From contig CATQJD010000001.1 in assembly GCA_958298945.1 (NCBI GenBank), forward strand, positions 1,982,273 to 2,046,272: 64,000 nucleotides of DNA, written 5' to 3'. The notes under the pieces were generated by a model. It was not told the DNA's origin. It searched no databases and saw only the letters and a program-made list of their open reading frames with translations. A program made the translations under genes and the position numbers. This document shows, one piece after another, positions 1 through 9,550 of the stretch. The DNA comes from Atherix ibis (taxonomy: Eukaryota > Arthropoda > Insecta > Diptera > Athericidae). Every line of letters begins with the position of its first letter. Position 1 is the first letter of the stretch.

Positions 1-185
1 ATGTGTGTGTTTTTGAAGTCATGAAAGAGAGTAAGCGTATTTGTGTGAAGAGATGAAAGAGCGTAAGCGTATTTCTTATGATGTATGTATGAGTTTTTGT
101 TGTTTCAATATGTGTGTTTTTTTGAAGTCATGAAAGAGCGTAAGCGTATTTGAGTGAAGAGGAGATGAAAGAGTGTAAGCGTATT
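1..185. repeat. Minisatellite with a 21-bp core
   Basis: Four copies of a core reading atgaaagag, two variable bases, then taagcgtatt start near 21, 53, 130 and 165. The pair of cores plus flanking gaagtc sequence is itself repeated with a period of about 109 bp. It lies just left of a Helitron-like end and may be internal Helitron sequence, but that link is inference. Confidence 0.7.
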
Positions 186-269
186 CAAAAGAATACTGCG
201 ATGATGTTAGAATTGTAATGTTATTGATGTTAGGATTGTATGGAGCGAGAAAAAAAGTAGCATATTTGG

Positions 270-427
270 ACATAGGGGGCCATGAAAAAAGAATGAGTCA
301 CGCTCTTACTTTCGAGAATGAAATTAATTTTTTTTAATTTTACATAAAAATAAAATTATGTAAAATTTTAAAAAAATAACAATAATGTTGGTTGGTGAGC
401 GAAGCGAGCAGGGCGGAGCCCCCTAGT
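270..427 (+). mobile_element. Helitron-like 3' terminus
   Basis: The segment ends in a GC-rich stretch (396-427) in very AT-rich surroundings. It contains gagcgaagcgagc, then a short GGGC/GCCC hairpin, and stops at CTAG followed by T. A GC-rich hairpin just before CTRR with a T after it is the hallmark of Helitron 3' ends. The matching 5' TC end is not visible and may lie left of the window. The sequence also has a weak 8-bp inverted pair, tagggggc near 276 and gccccct near 419, so a small TIR element is an alternative. Confidence 0.4.
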
Positions 428-635
428 GTAAATAATAATATATATTTTTCAAATTTTTTACTTGTATAAAATAATTTTTTTATTTTCAAAATATATTTTA
501 TATAATAATAATATTTTAATGAATATAATAATTGTTAATGTTAAAAATTCTAAGCAATGTTAAAATTTTATAACACAAAATGCCAATTTTATAATTTTAA
601 ATTCGATGAAAAATCGAGTTAAGTTAGCGTAATCA
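428..635 (-). other. ITS2 remnant (5.8S/2S to 28S spacer)
   Basis: About 85 percent A+T with no coding potential, lying directly 3' of the 2S segment in rDNA orientation (minus strand). The 28S gene that should follow is absent, because the Helitron-like sequence begins instead. Confidence 0.5.
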
Positions 636-665
636 TACAACCCTCAACCATATGTAGTCTATGCA
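636..665 (-). rRNA. 2S rRNA: 2S rRNA segment
   Basis: This 30-nt stretch on the minus strand ends in ggttgagggttgta and differs from the well-known Drosophila 2S rRNA by about two bases. In many flies 2S is the cleaved 3' part of 5.8S and pairs with 28S in the large ribosomal subunit. The 21-nt spacer between it and 5.8S (666-686) contains the palindrome tatatcttaagatata, the expected hairpin of the excised transcribed spacer. Its presence separate from 5.8S places the genome in Diptera. The copy is probably non-functional, because the 5.8S beside it is mutated and no 28S follows. Confidence 0.85.
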
Positions 666-686
666 ATATATCTTAAGATATACATA

Positions 687-809
687 TAGCATAGACTGTA
701 ATATGCGTTCAAATTGTCGATGTACATGTGTCCTGCAGTTTACACGATGACGCACACTTTGCTGCGTTCTTCATCGACCCATGAGCCAAGTGATCCACCG
801 CTTAGAGTT
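687..809 (-). rRNA. 5.8S rRNA: 5.8S rRNA, diverged orphan copy
   Basis: The 5' end (aactctaagcggtggatcac at 809 downward) and the core gatgaagaacgcagc identify 5.8S rRNA, and the length of 123 nt fits the short fly form. Against the nearly invariant fly sequence there are changes at universally conserved positions: cactcgg reads cacttgg, gtgtgaac reads gtgtaaac, and the 3' end has several C to T and G to A changes. Transitions towards A/T dominate, as expected of an unselected copy. No 18S or 28S is present on either side, so this is an orphan rDNA fragment outside a functional array. Confidence 0.85.
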
Positions 810-922
810 TATAAATTTTAAATACACATTATACAATGAGCATTTTTATCTAAATTATTTTTCTTGGTAAAATTCCGTTTCCGGGTACATTTGTGATTAC
901 TTTTTAATTGATTAAATTGTGA
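810..922 (-). other. Possible ITS1 remnant
   Basis: AT-rich sequence immediately upstream of 5.8S in the transcription direction. It should lead to the 18S 3' end, but no such sequence appears. Gypsy gag-like coding begins within about 110 bp. Confidence 0.35.
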
Positions 923-1078
923 TTATGGAGTCCACATTTCCTTACTTTTAAGATTTGAAGATTTTATTGCTACTGCAAGTTTCACAGCACCATCGAATGT
1001 TTTACTCGCATCTTGTTGCAACAGTCGTTCTTGAATATCGTTATCTCCAATTCTTCTTACAAATTGTGATGGTAAATG
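923..1078 (-). pseudogene. Ty3/gypsy-type gag fragment
   Basis: A minus-strand frame of about 50 codons reads LPSQFVRRIGDND, then IQERLLQQ, then FDGAVKLAVAIKSS and ends at a stop. This matches the capsid C-terminal pattern of many gypsy-like Gag proteins (F-x-x-G/R-x4-Iq-x-x-LL, then a helix with kAlelA). No capsid N-terminus or zinc knuckle is recognised around it. It is a short relic abutting rDNA sequence. Confidence 0.5.
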
Positions 1079-2683
1079 CGTTGATTTCGTTGAAGATAAA
1101 CATTTGTTACATCTAATATTTCAAATTTTTGGTAACTTTCTAAAACCAGCCAGAAAATATGAAATAGGCTACCCTTGGAAATTTCACTAGGTATCGGACA
1201 TCACAGTAAACGCAATAATTTTATAAATTCGTTTTTTTTTTTCTTTTTTGGATTATCTGGAACAGTTTAAGATGTATTATAAGCTTTCGGACCTAATTCA
1301 ATAAAATGTATTATAAAACGCTCTCTGCATACTTGTTCCAATAATTTTCGATTCGTTGTAATTATGAATCGAAGCTTTTATTGTTTTCATCGAGCACAAT
1401 AAAACGGATAAGTCCTTGTCGGAAACTGTAGCCATTTTTTAGTATCTCAACAATTTGGGATATTTGCGTTTATTAATTCTTATTTAATTTATAAATATTG
1501 TCCATTTTGTAATATTATAAATATGTGAATGTTATGTAATGTAAATGTAATATGTAATTTGTACATAAAAATTACCTCCAGCCAATTACACGCGAATTCT
1601 TTGAAGAATTTATTGTTGGTGCTTGAAATTAATCCGCAATCATCGTTCATCAATTGTAGTGTAGTTGCTGAATCTGAACGGCTTTAAATATTTAAAATAC
1701 GTTGTAATTGTTATATAATTTATTTCAGATTAAGTAACAATTCTTAATCCTTTTTTCAAAAATTTAATATTGTATGGAACACTTTACTGTTCTGACATTG
1801 AATTGACATAAATTGCAAGGGCTGCAATGCTGCTAATTATTAATGTGAGTCGGCTTCTATATGTGTCGACTCAATATTTTAATTAAATATAATAAGTAAC
1901 TTATTATGAAACTTAATAAGGTGCCGGCAGATCAAATGTAATGTATACTCCAAAAGATATTACAATTCACAAGTAGACAAAAACAAAGAGAATTAAGTCT
2001 GGCTTATAATGACAAAATAATGGAAAATTTAAGTATATCGAAATTCAAAAAGATGTTCAATGATACGGAAACAAATTTGCTCTCAGATAATCAAATATCT
2101 CCGCCGTGGATACAGTTATATAAATCGCTAATACGAATAACGTAGCTGCAAAAATATGAATCCTGCTACTTTAAAAGTTGGAGATTTTATCTATGAAATA
2201 GGAGGCCTCTATGAAATTGCAAAAGGGGACCGCGTTAACTCAATATTCAAATTCGAAAACAAATTGAAAACCGTCCACAATAACAAGGATACAGCCCATT
2301 AAACATAAACAATATAAACTGTAAAAGATTTTATAAACAAAGAACTCGAATTTAATGTAATATAAGATAAATTCTATTATATAATCAAAACTGTTAAAAT
2401 ATAAACTGTACATAAAATTTATTAAAAAGGTGTATGCATTGAAAGAAAATATAAACAAATGTAAAAAAAATTATAACAAATAAAAACAAAAAAATGTTTG
2501 CATGAAAACGTACGATACCATGTAAGAAAATTTTTATAAATAATAATATAAATGATATTAATATAGTATAATATTTCAAATATATAACATATGTTATATA
2601 TATTAATTGTTGTATAAAAATATTGGCAAATTCATTACTTAAATTCAATTTAATGCCGAAAATAATTTTGTCTTTCTTTTTAT
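1079..2683 (+). other. AT-rich stretch with two unidentified coding-like frames
   Basis: Most of this stretch shows nothing. Two adjacent plus-strand frames have amino-acid composition like real protein: 1942-2145 (about 67 codons, containing SLAYNDKIMENLSISKFKKM and ISPPWIQLYKSLIRIT) and 2156-2302 (48 codons, starting MNPATLKVGDFIYEIGGLYE). I do not recognise either. They could be parts of one decayed transposon or gene frame separated by a stop. Confidence 0.25.
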
Positions 2684-2800
2684 TTTGTCAAAAATAATTT
2701 TGTCTCATTTGTATCCGTGGGATGTAGTAATATCTGAATAAGAGACAAAAATAATTTTGTCTCATTTGTACCGGTGGAATGTTGTAATATCTGGATAATT
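2684..2800. repeat. Local tandem duplication, about 58-bp unit
   Basis: The sequence caaaaataattttgtctcat followed by ttgta, cgtggga or cggtgga, and tgtaatatctg occurs twice in a row (about 2686 and 2744) with a few differences. Confidence 0.7.
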
Positions 2801-3290
2801 GGCACATGTATTTTCGCTAAGCGAAAGTAAACATGCATTTTTATGACCTCTTAGTTAATAATGGATTCATGTAATAATGACTAGCTGATATCAAGCCATT
2901 AAATTTACGATCATAACCGTCGACACACATGTTTACGATTATGACTATAATATTACTACGCCCATACTTAATAAATGAATTATCTTCAGGAAAACATTCT
3001 TTCTATCTGTTCTCACATCGTACAAGTGCACGCGTGCTATGGAAAAACTGATAACAAGCGAATTTCTTCAGTCTGATTTTACTCAGACTAAAGGTTTTTA
3101 GTTGCAAGTGAGACAATTAGGAAAGAACTCTATGATAATCACGTTAAAGAGTTCTGAATTATAATTGCTTCAAAATGATAAATTTCTGTATAGCATATGG
3201 ATAAGTGCAATCCATGCACTTATCATTTGTAGGACAATTTGCACATACCTAGATATATGGAATATTCTTATAAAGAAATTTGTATAAAAA
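2796..3290. repeat. Dispersed repeat shared with 56640-57060, possible LTR
   Basis: Several blocks match the region at 56640-57060 in the same order and orientation: ttt-gct-aagcgaaagt, taataatgact-gctgat, ccattaaattta, ataaccgtc, gaattatcttca, cacatcgtac and gtgcacgcgtgctat. Overall identity looks like 70-75 percent. It sits directly downstream of a minus-strand gypsy protease fragment, so it could be the 3' LTR of an internally deleted element, with 56.6 kb a solo LTR. No gene is visible. Confidence 0.45.
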
Positions 3291-3312
3291 CTCCAGATTT
3301 TCTGAAAGCAAA

Positions 3313-3918
3313 TCAGTTAAGATCACATTGTCGACGCGGTTGTGATATCATAATTGCCACAACTATGTTGGTAAGAACAAACCCATAATAACAGAATGTA
3401 TACTTTCTGTAGTGAAATTGGAATTTGTTGTAATTTCCGGATAATGCGACAAACGATTGGTAAATTTGTAAGTGGATCAATTTATTTTGATACTTGGGTT
3501 TTTTTGTTAGGTAGTTCTTTCCAGATAGGCTACAATTGCTAATACACGTAGGATCAATTAATCTTTTATTCTTAAGATCTACCATAATTCCAAATTTGGC
3601 AAGGAAATAGGCGTCAATAATAAGGTTCTCAACTACCGCTATAGTAAACAAAAAGGTAAACTCTTTCCGAAGATATAGTGAAACTTTAAACAATTTGTTC
3701 TTAAAAGTTGGAAGGGTACAACCAATATATACACGCAGTGATTTCTGACAAAAACGTTTTCGAATGACAGAAATGTTTGCCGCAGCGTCAATTAAAAATT
3801 GATCGAATATAAATAGAAGGTGGTTAGACTTCTGGAATTTGGAATTGGCATGGCGTAACATATATTGTTGCCTTAGGCCAAAAATTATAACGATACCAGC
3901 CAAATCCATTGCACGCAT
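3313..3918 (-). pseudogene. Ty3/gypsy aspartic protease region
   Basis: The 201-codon open frame contains FLIDAAANISVIRKR, about 50 residues later FTFLFTIAVVENLIIDAYFL, then LAKFGIMVDLKNKRLIDP. This is the retropepsin layout of insect gypsy-type Pol: active-site D-T/S-G-A, flap region, then IIGADFL-x-x-FGL-x-VDLKNKRLID. The active site reads D-A-A-A instead of D-T-G-A, so the enzyme would be dead. The frame is open but has no proper start, and the reverse transcriptase that should follow towards lower coordinates is missing. The Gag fragment at 3989-4228 lies just upstream on the same strand. Confidence 0.65.
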
Positions 3919-3988
3919 TCAAAAGTTGGCTTTAATTTTGGGACGATTTCTGGAATGGTTAAGGTCCCAGATATTCCTCCCAAAATTA

Positions 3989-4228
3989 TTATTTATATGG
4001 TACCTTTTCTGTAGTTCTGCTAACAACGTCCCAAATTCTATCCGCCATAGCCACGGGTTCCGTAATGTCATCTTTATCCGAGCTTGTTATGGCGATTTTA
4101 ACTACTTCAGGTAATTTTCGCACCAATGACCTCTTAATTAATAATGGATGCATATATCTGGAAGAACCCATGAAAAAAACTATTGAAAGGGCTTCTGCCA
4201 CGGAAAAAGTCGAAAGGGTTTCTGTCAC
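3989..4228 (-). pseudogene. Ty3/gypsy gag C-terminal capsid fragment
   Basis: The frame includes LVRKLPEVVKIAITSS, then DKDDITEPVAMADRIWDVVS. This matches the end of the capsid in gypsy-like Gags (LxxLP-x-x-V-x-x-I-L-x-x, then LA-x-MADKI). It precedes the protease fragment at 3313-3918 on the same strand, with a frame break between them. Both probably derive from one element running towards lower coordinates. Confidence 0.55.
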
Positions 4229-5389
4229 CGATTTTAGAGTCTTCTAGACGCTGTTCGAACATTCTTTCTTTACTGACCGAATGACGTGCAAAAGAGTATT
4301 GTTTTTGTTAATAATAACTTAGTAATGATAAATAGAAAAAAATTTAATAGTAAAAAAATTATTGTAATAACATGCTTCTTTTTAATTTTGGTTCCTTTCT
4401 CTGTCTTTACTAAATTGTCCTTACTTGTCTTTTATTTTTAATGCTTCTGCTGTTGCTGGCTGATTTTTCTTGATTTTACTGTGTTTTTTTTTTTGTATTA
4501 TTGCTATAGTTGATTATGTTGATATTGCTGCTGCTTTGGTTGTAACTTTTGGAAGGGTTCTGCTGTTGCGACTATGATATGGTCTTGAACCTATGATTAT
4601 TACTACTGCGTTGGAGTTTAAATTTTTTTTATTTTACCAGATATAGTTTAAAATGCAAATTTTCCGATATCTGGCAAAATAAAAAATAAATACGAAACCT
4701 AAATATGCAGTATTCGGTATGCTACCAAGGAAAAATAAAAGAGGTGTGAAGACGACCGTCGACGTTAGTGCGAGAGACTTAATATGGTCCTTCTCTCCAT
4801 GGCCTACTAGCAAATTCGTCCTATGGCACTCCGCTGCCATATTTGGAGTGCCAGTTTTTTTTTCGATGATGATCTCTTCAAAGCATATTTTGATTAAAGG
4901 AACCATAATTAGCGAGCCGTGTAGTCTAGGAGGTGGACCCATGAATAAAAAGTCAATAAATTATAAAAACATTCTAAAAATTATTTATATTTTCACTAAA
5001 GAAAAATTTCCATAAACAAATTTTTACATGCTTATCTTTATATAATTTTGTTTAAACCCAGTTAGTTGATTTTTACGTTATAATTCAATATAAATTTTCT
5101 ATAAAATTAAATTCATTTTTGCATTAAATATTCGTTAAATATAACTATTTTTATTATAAATTAAACCTAACTGTTAAATTAATTAAAACTTTGAGAATAT
5201 AATTCATTAACCAGAAAATAAATAAACTTTATGCAATTTTTAAAAAAAATTGCAAATGACCTTTTTTACAAATATAATAATTACAAATCTATTTTCTTTC
5301 TTTGCTTCTTTTTTAATTTGAGCACAGAAGTATTTAACTTTCATTTTATATGCAATTGATATTAACATATTCTTTACGCAGCTAACACC
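4229..5389. other. Intergenic, possible LTR material near 4700-4950
   Basis: AT-rich apart from 4719-4940, which is more GC-balanced and contains tcgacgttagtgcgagagac and ctatggcactccgctgccat. This could be LTR sequence of the adjacent gypsy remnant. I see no gene here; short frames on both strands are mutually overlapping and unrecognised. Confidence 0.3.
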
Positions 5390-5680
5390 ACACACTACCC
5401 ATTAACTACTCACCAAGTCTCTCTTTTGATGGCCCAATGCCGAATGCCATTCTACCTAATGTAGAATAATTGCATAATTAATCCGGCTTTATTTTCCTTT
5501 GTTTCCACCGAATCGTACATACGTATCATGGAATGTTCTAGTAGTAGTACTACCAGAGGAAATAAACTTTCGAAGATTCCACGTATGACCTTGCTGATTT
5601 ATGCTCCACCTCTTTGAATTTATGCTAACAAACAAATCATCAATGCCATAGGCAAAGCTATCATAACACGTTATAAAAGT
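5390..5680. repeat. Dispersed repeat shared with 50157-50470
   Basis: Contains ccgaatgccat, then ttctagtagtagtactacc, then agattcca-c-atg-ccttg-tgattt, aacaaacaatcatcaatgcca-like sequence and taacacgt. The same blocks occur in order and orientation at 50190-50460. The centre is the best conserved part. It is probably an LTR or untranslated end of an uncharacterised retroelement. Confidence 0.5.
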
Positions 5681-5910
5681 TCACGAAAGTCTACAAAATT
5701 GACGCGAAAATTATTTGATTTATGTTTACAAAATAAAAAAAAATTAAAATTCGATTCCATTCAATAACAATAGATTGTAAAAAATAATATAGACTGTTGT
5801 TATGTATAAATTATATTATCTAAATATAATTTTAAGCATATAAATATTAATTTTCCCTTTGGAATTCAGAAAATTTTCATTACGAAGACTACATATCAAT
5901 GGAGTTCATA

Positions 5911-7150
5911 TACGAGGTCTGTTCAAAAAGTATCGCGAATTTAGAATTTCCGCGGGTTACGTATATTTGATTTTAGATTTTTTGTATCGTTATATTGGTA
6001 CTCATGTCTCTCTCTTATGTCGACATGTTCGGCCATTTTGAATGCTCAGTTGATTTTTGACAGCTGCTTCGCTTGCACGTGTTTCGGCTCGTTTTCGATT
6101 TTTGCCCATTCCAAAAAATGGATCAAAGAATTTCTATCAAATTTTATGTGAAAAACAAAATTAATTGCGCAGACGCATTCCGAATGGTGACTGTGGCATA
6201 TGGTAAAGCTACCTTGGACTGAAGCAATGTTTATCGGTGGTACTAAATGTTCTTAGATAGCCGAGAAAATGTGAACGACGAAAAGCGTGCCGGACACCCG
6301 AGCACGTCAACAACAGACGAAAACATTGACGAAGTGAAGAAAATAGTATTGGCCAATCGTCGAATCACCGTTAGAGAAGTTCCTGAGGAGATTAAACATA
6401 CACATATCGATTGGCTCGTGCCGCGAAATTTGTATCAAAATTGCTCAATTTCGACCAAAAACAGAATCGCATTAACATTGCTAAGGAGCTGTTGGACCCT
6501 GTCTGCGACTACCCAAATTTGCTGCTGAGGGCCATAACTGGTGACGAATCATGGGTTTATGATTATGACGTGGAAACCAAAGCTCAATCATCCCAATGGA
6601 AGCTGCCGCACGAGCCAAGACCGAAAACGCTAAACAAAACCTTCGGTCGAATGTGAAGGTTTCGCTTAGAGTTTTCTTCGATTGCAGAGGCGTGGTGCAT
6701 CATGAGTTCTTGCCACAGGGTAGAACGGTCAATAAGGAATATTACCTGCAAGTTATGCGCAAGTTGCGTGAAGCAATCCGCCAGAAATGGATTTGTGGAA
6801 GAACAAAAATTGGCTTTTGCACCATGCTAACGCCCCTGCTCACGCATCGTTGCTTGTGCGCGAATTTTTGGCCAAAAATAACACACTAATAATGCCACAG
6901 CCACCGTATTCCCCAGATTTGCCCCCCCTGTGACTTTTTCTTGTTCCCGAAACTGAAGAGCCCCATGAAAGGACGACGCTATGCTACGATTGAGGAGATA
7001 AAGACGGCATCGAAGGAGGAGCTGAACAAGATCACAAAAAATGATTTTTTGAAGTGTTTCGAGGATTGGAGAAAACGTTGGCATAAATGTATAATATCTG
7101 GTGGGGATTACTTTGAAGGGGACAAAATAGATATTCATGAATAAATAAAT
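5911..7150 (+). mobile_element. Mariner element B, dead copy
   Basis: A TA target is followed at 5913 by cgaggtctgttcaaaaagta, a typical mariner terminal repeat. A transposase relic starts at 6118 and ends at 7143. The matching inverted repeat expected at the right end is not present; instead an unrelated inverted repeat starts at 7152. So the 3' end is truncated or replaced. Confidence 0.8.
6118..7143 (+). pseudogene. Mariner B transposase relic
   Basis: A DD34D mariner transposase would cut and paste the element at TA sites. The frame starts MDQRISIKFYVKNKIN (helix-turn-helix region) and is broken by a stop near 6222 and further shifts near 6400, 6530 and 6650. Recognisable blocks are LVPRNLYQ / KFVSKLLNFDQKQNRINIAK, ITGDESWVYDYDVETKAQSS (first catalytic D present), HHEFLPQGRTVNKEYYLQ and the C-terminus KGRRYATIEEIKTASKEELN. 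The second catalytic block reads LLHHANAPAH where HHDNAPAH is expected, so the second Asp is Ala. An extra C in the run of C at about 6923-6929 shifts the frame just before the third Asp (CDFFLFPKLK). Confidence 0.85.
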
Positions 7151-7151
7151 A

Positions 7152-7244
7152 ATTTTCGTATATGATTTACTCATAAATATGTAGGCTGTTCAATTTATTG
7201 ACGCTTGGAGTAATTATTTGGATTACGTAATCATATACGAAAAT
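7152..7244. repeat. Short inverted repeat at the mariner B 3' boundary
   Basis: The arms attttcgtatatgatttac (7152-7170) and gtaatcatatacgaaaat (7227-7244) are inverted copies about 56 bp apart. The block catatacgaaaat is then repeated directly once more by 7260. This occupies the place where the mariner right terminus should be. Confidence 0.65.
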
Positions 7245-7597
7245 ATGACATATACGAAAATACGACATGGTCAATTAATCGAAGAACGAGAATAACGATT
7301 GCAATACAATTTCGACTGATGTCGACCGAGCTTTTGGTGGAATAAATATAGTTTGAAATAATAAATGAGAGCAATTGATAAGTATATACAATACATCTCA
7401 TTACTTTGACTACATAAATATTGTAACAAGGAAATTTTATGACAAAAACTTAAATGAAACCAGAAAAATATATGAGAGTAAAAAACCATCGGTGTTTTGA
7501 CCATGTTAAGAAATGTTGTGGCCAATGTCTCTTTACACCCCAACGAGAGTTGGGGTAGGTAACACAGAAAAGCTCTTAAATAAGAGGATTATTGGGG

Positions 7598-7683
7598 TTA
7601 TTCATGATTTGTGCATCTCAGATTATAATAAGTTTATAAGATTATAAACTTATTATAATCTGAGACGCACAAATCATGAATAA
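7598..7683. repeat. Near-perfect hairpin, 41-bp arms, 4-nt loop
   Basis: Arms 7598-7638 and 7643-7683 are inverted copies with one mismatch and the loop agat. No transposon ends or coding sequence are associated with it. The flanking 7271-7597 and 7684-7885 show no genes. Confidence 0.9.
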
Positions 7684-7885
7684 AGGGAACATATAGGTCA
7701 CGATAGATAACTTTGCACTGAACAAAGACCGGTGCATTAACGATTTGACAGAGCATTTTTAATTAAATTGGATGCGATAGGATTTAGATGCAATAGGATC
7801 TGGCTGTGAAAGGGGTAATAAATTGATAGCCTTAGAAATAGCAGCGGCGTTTGCAACGAACATAAATAAAAAGTACTTTTCATTT

Positions 7886-8765
7886 TATTATTATATCTTT
7901 ATTCATAAGCTATAACAATAAAAACACATGTACCATATTGAAAATATAATATAATTTAACCTTAAACTTTTCCCTAATAATTTCATAAGCAAATAAAATT
8001 ACTGAGACTCTCTGAGTTTCCCACAAAATAATGATCCATCCGTTCTTTGTAGACGTAAAAATCATCTCACAAATTAAAAATTGAAACTTTTCCAAGTCTA
8101 GTAATCTGCACAATTCCCTTTGCCATTGCAAAAAAAATTTCTCCAATAATTCTTAAAATCGAATATATTTTCATCGTCGGTATTGTTTTCCTCATCATGA
8201 TTTTATTCCTTATCGAGATTATTTTCCTCGTCGCCAATTGTCATATCTTGCTAATCTAAGAAATCGATCACAATCAAAATGAGTAAAATACACTTTTTTT
8301 TGTTAAGATATCTTTATTCTTAGACAAGAAAAATACATGTACCATATTGAAAATATAATATAATTTAACCTTAAACTTTTCCCTAATAATTTCATAAGCA
8401 AATAAAATTACTGAGACTCTCTGAGTTTCCCACAAAATAATGATCCATCCGTTCTTTGTAGACGTAAAAATCATCTCACAAATTAAAAATTGAAACTTTT
8501 CCAAGTCTAGTAATCTGCACAATTCCCTTTGCCATTGCAAAAAAAATTTCTCCAATAATTCTTAAAATCGAATATATTTTCATCGTCGGTATTGTTTTCC
8601 TCATCATGATTTTATTCCTTATCGAGATTATTTTCCTCGTCGCCAATTGTCATATCTTGCTAATCTAAGAAATCGATCACAATCAAAATGAGTAAAATAC
8701 ACTTTTTTTTTTTAAGATATCTTTATTCTTAGACAAGAAAAATACATGTACCATATTGAATATAT
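7886..8765. repeat. 409-bp tandem duplication, about 2.1 copies
   Basis: The block starting catgtaccatattgaaaata occurs at 7927, 8336 and, truncated, at 8745, so the period is 409 bp and the first two copies are almost identical. On the minus strand each unit contains an acidic stretch (GDEENNLDKE, then NHDEENNTDDENIFDFKNYW) in one frame and a 75-residue open stretch in another. The acidic frame has stops. I do not recognise the protein. The near identity implies a recent duplication. Confidence 0.9.
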
Positions 8766-9550
8766 AATCTAACTTAATCATAAATCTTATAAATGTTTGC
8801 GTCATATATAATGCCAACATTATATTCTTTTTGGGTGGGTATATACAGTTTTAGAGGCTTTGTATTTGTTAAAATTACAAAATACATAATAAAACCGTTA
8901 GTGTTTTGTATATATAGAAATATTGATTCAATTCTTCAATAATAATTCTTTATATTAATACAATACACAAAATCGAGTGCAAAACCAAAGCTTTTTATAC
9001 GAGCTTGACTTTTCTACTGGAAATTTGTCTGCAGCAATTAAAATTTGCCTTGATTTTAATGGTTGTCTGGGCTAAGGGCCTTACGTTAATGTAAATAAAA
9101 TGTGGAACTACTGCTTAATCTCACTCATATATTCTATAACTTCAGAGTCTTTTCATTTAAGGTTGCATAAAAATTCAACTTTAACTTTCTTCTATCAACC
9201 TCTTCAGAGGTCTTATATCACGTCGTGGTCTTTCTTTTCCACTTTCATTATTTACAATTTTTGTATATTGTACAATTGAAATTTCCTCATTAGAAAAAGA
9301 TTAATTATTTAATATTTCATTATCAGTTATCAAAGATTTACTGAATTTACTGTGTAGACCTTCTGTAAATGACGCAGCTGCACGACCTTAATACAAAGAG
9401 TCCTCTATAATACATTTCTTCTATCACTAGGAAACTTAAATGCATAATTTTACCTAAATAACTCGATTTCTTCTAAATCCCTTGATTTTCAAAATCCCCG
9501 CTCGGGATATTCGTATTAAATTTTTAAACATGAATCGACTTATCCACATG
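8766..9550. other. No recognisable feature
   Basis: AT-rich sequence lying downstream, in its own orientation, of the gypsy integrase remnant. It may include that element's 3' untranslated region or LTR, but I see no terminal repeats or genes. Confidence 0.4.

Noticed and set aside
1..185. CRISPR-like array (regular repeats)
   Set aside because: Only four short cores with variable, non-unique spacers in a eukaryotic AT-rich context; this is a minisatellite.
2240..2648. Two minus-strand frames rich in Phe, Ile and Tyr
   Set aside because: Products of A/T-saturated sequence, with no motifs and poor codon diversity.
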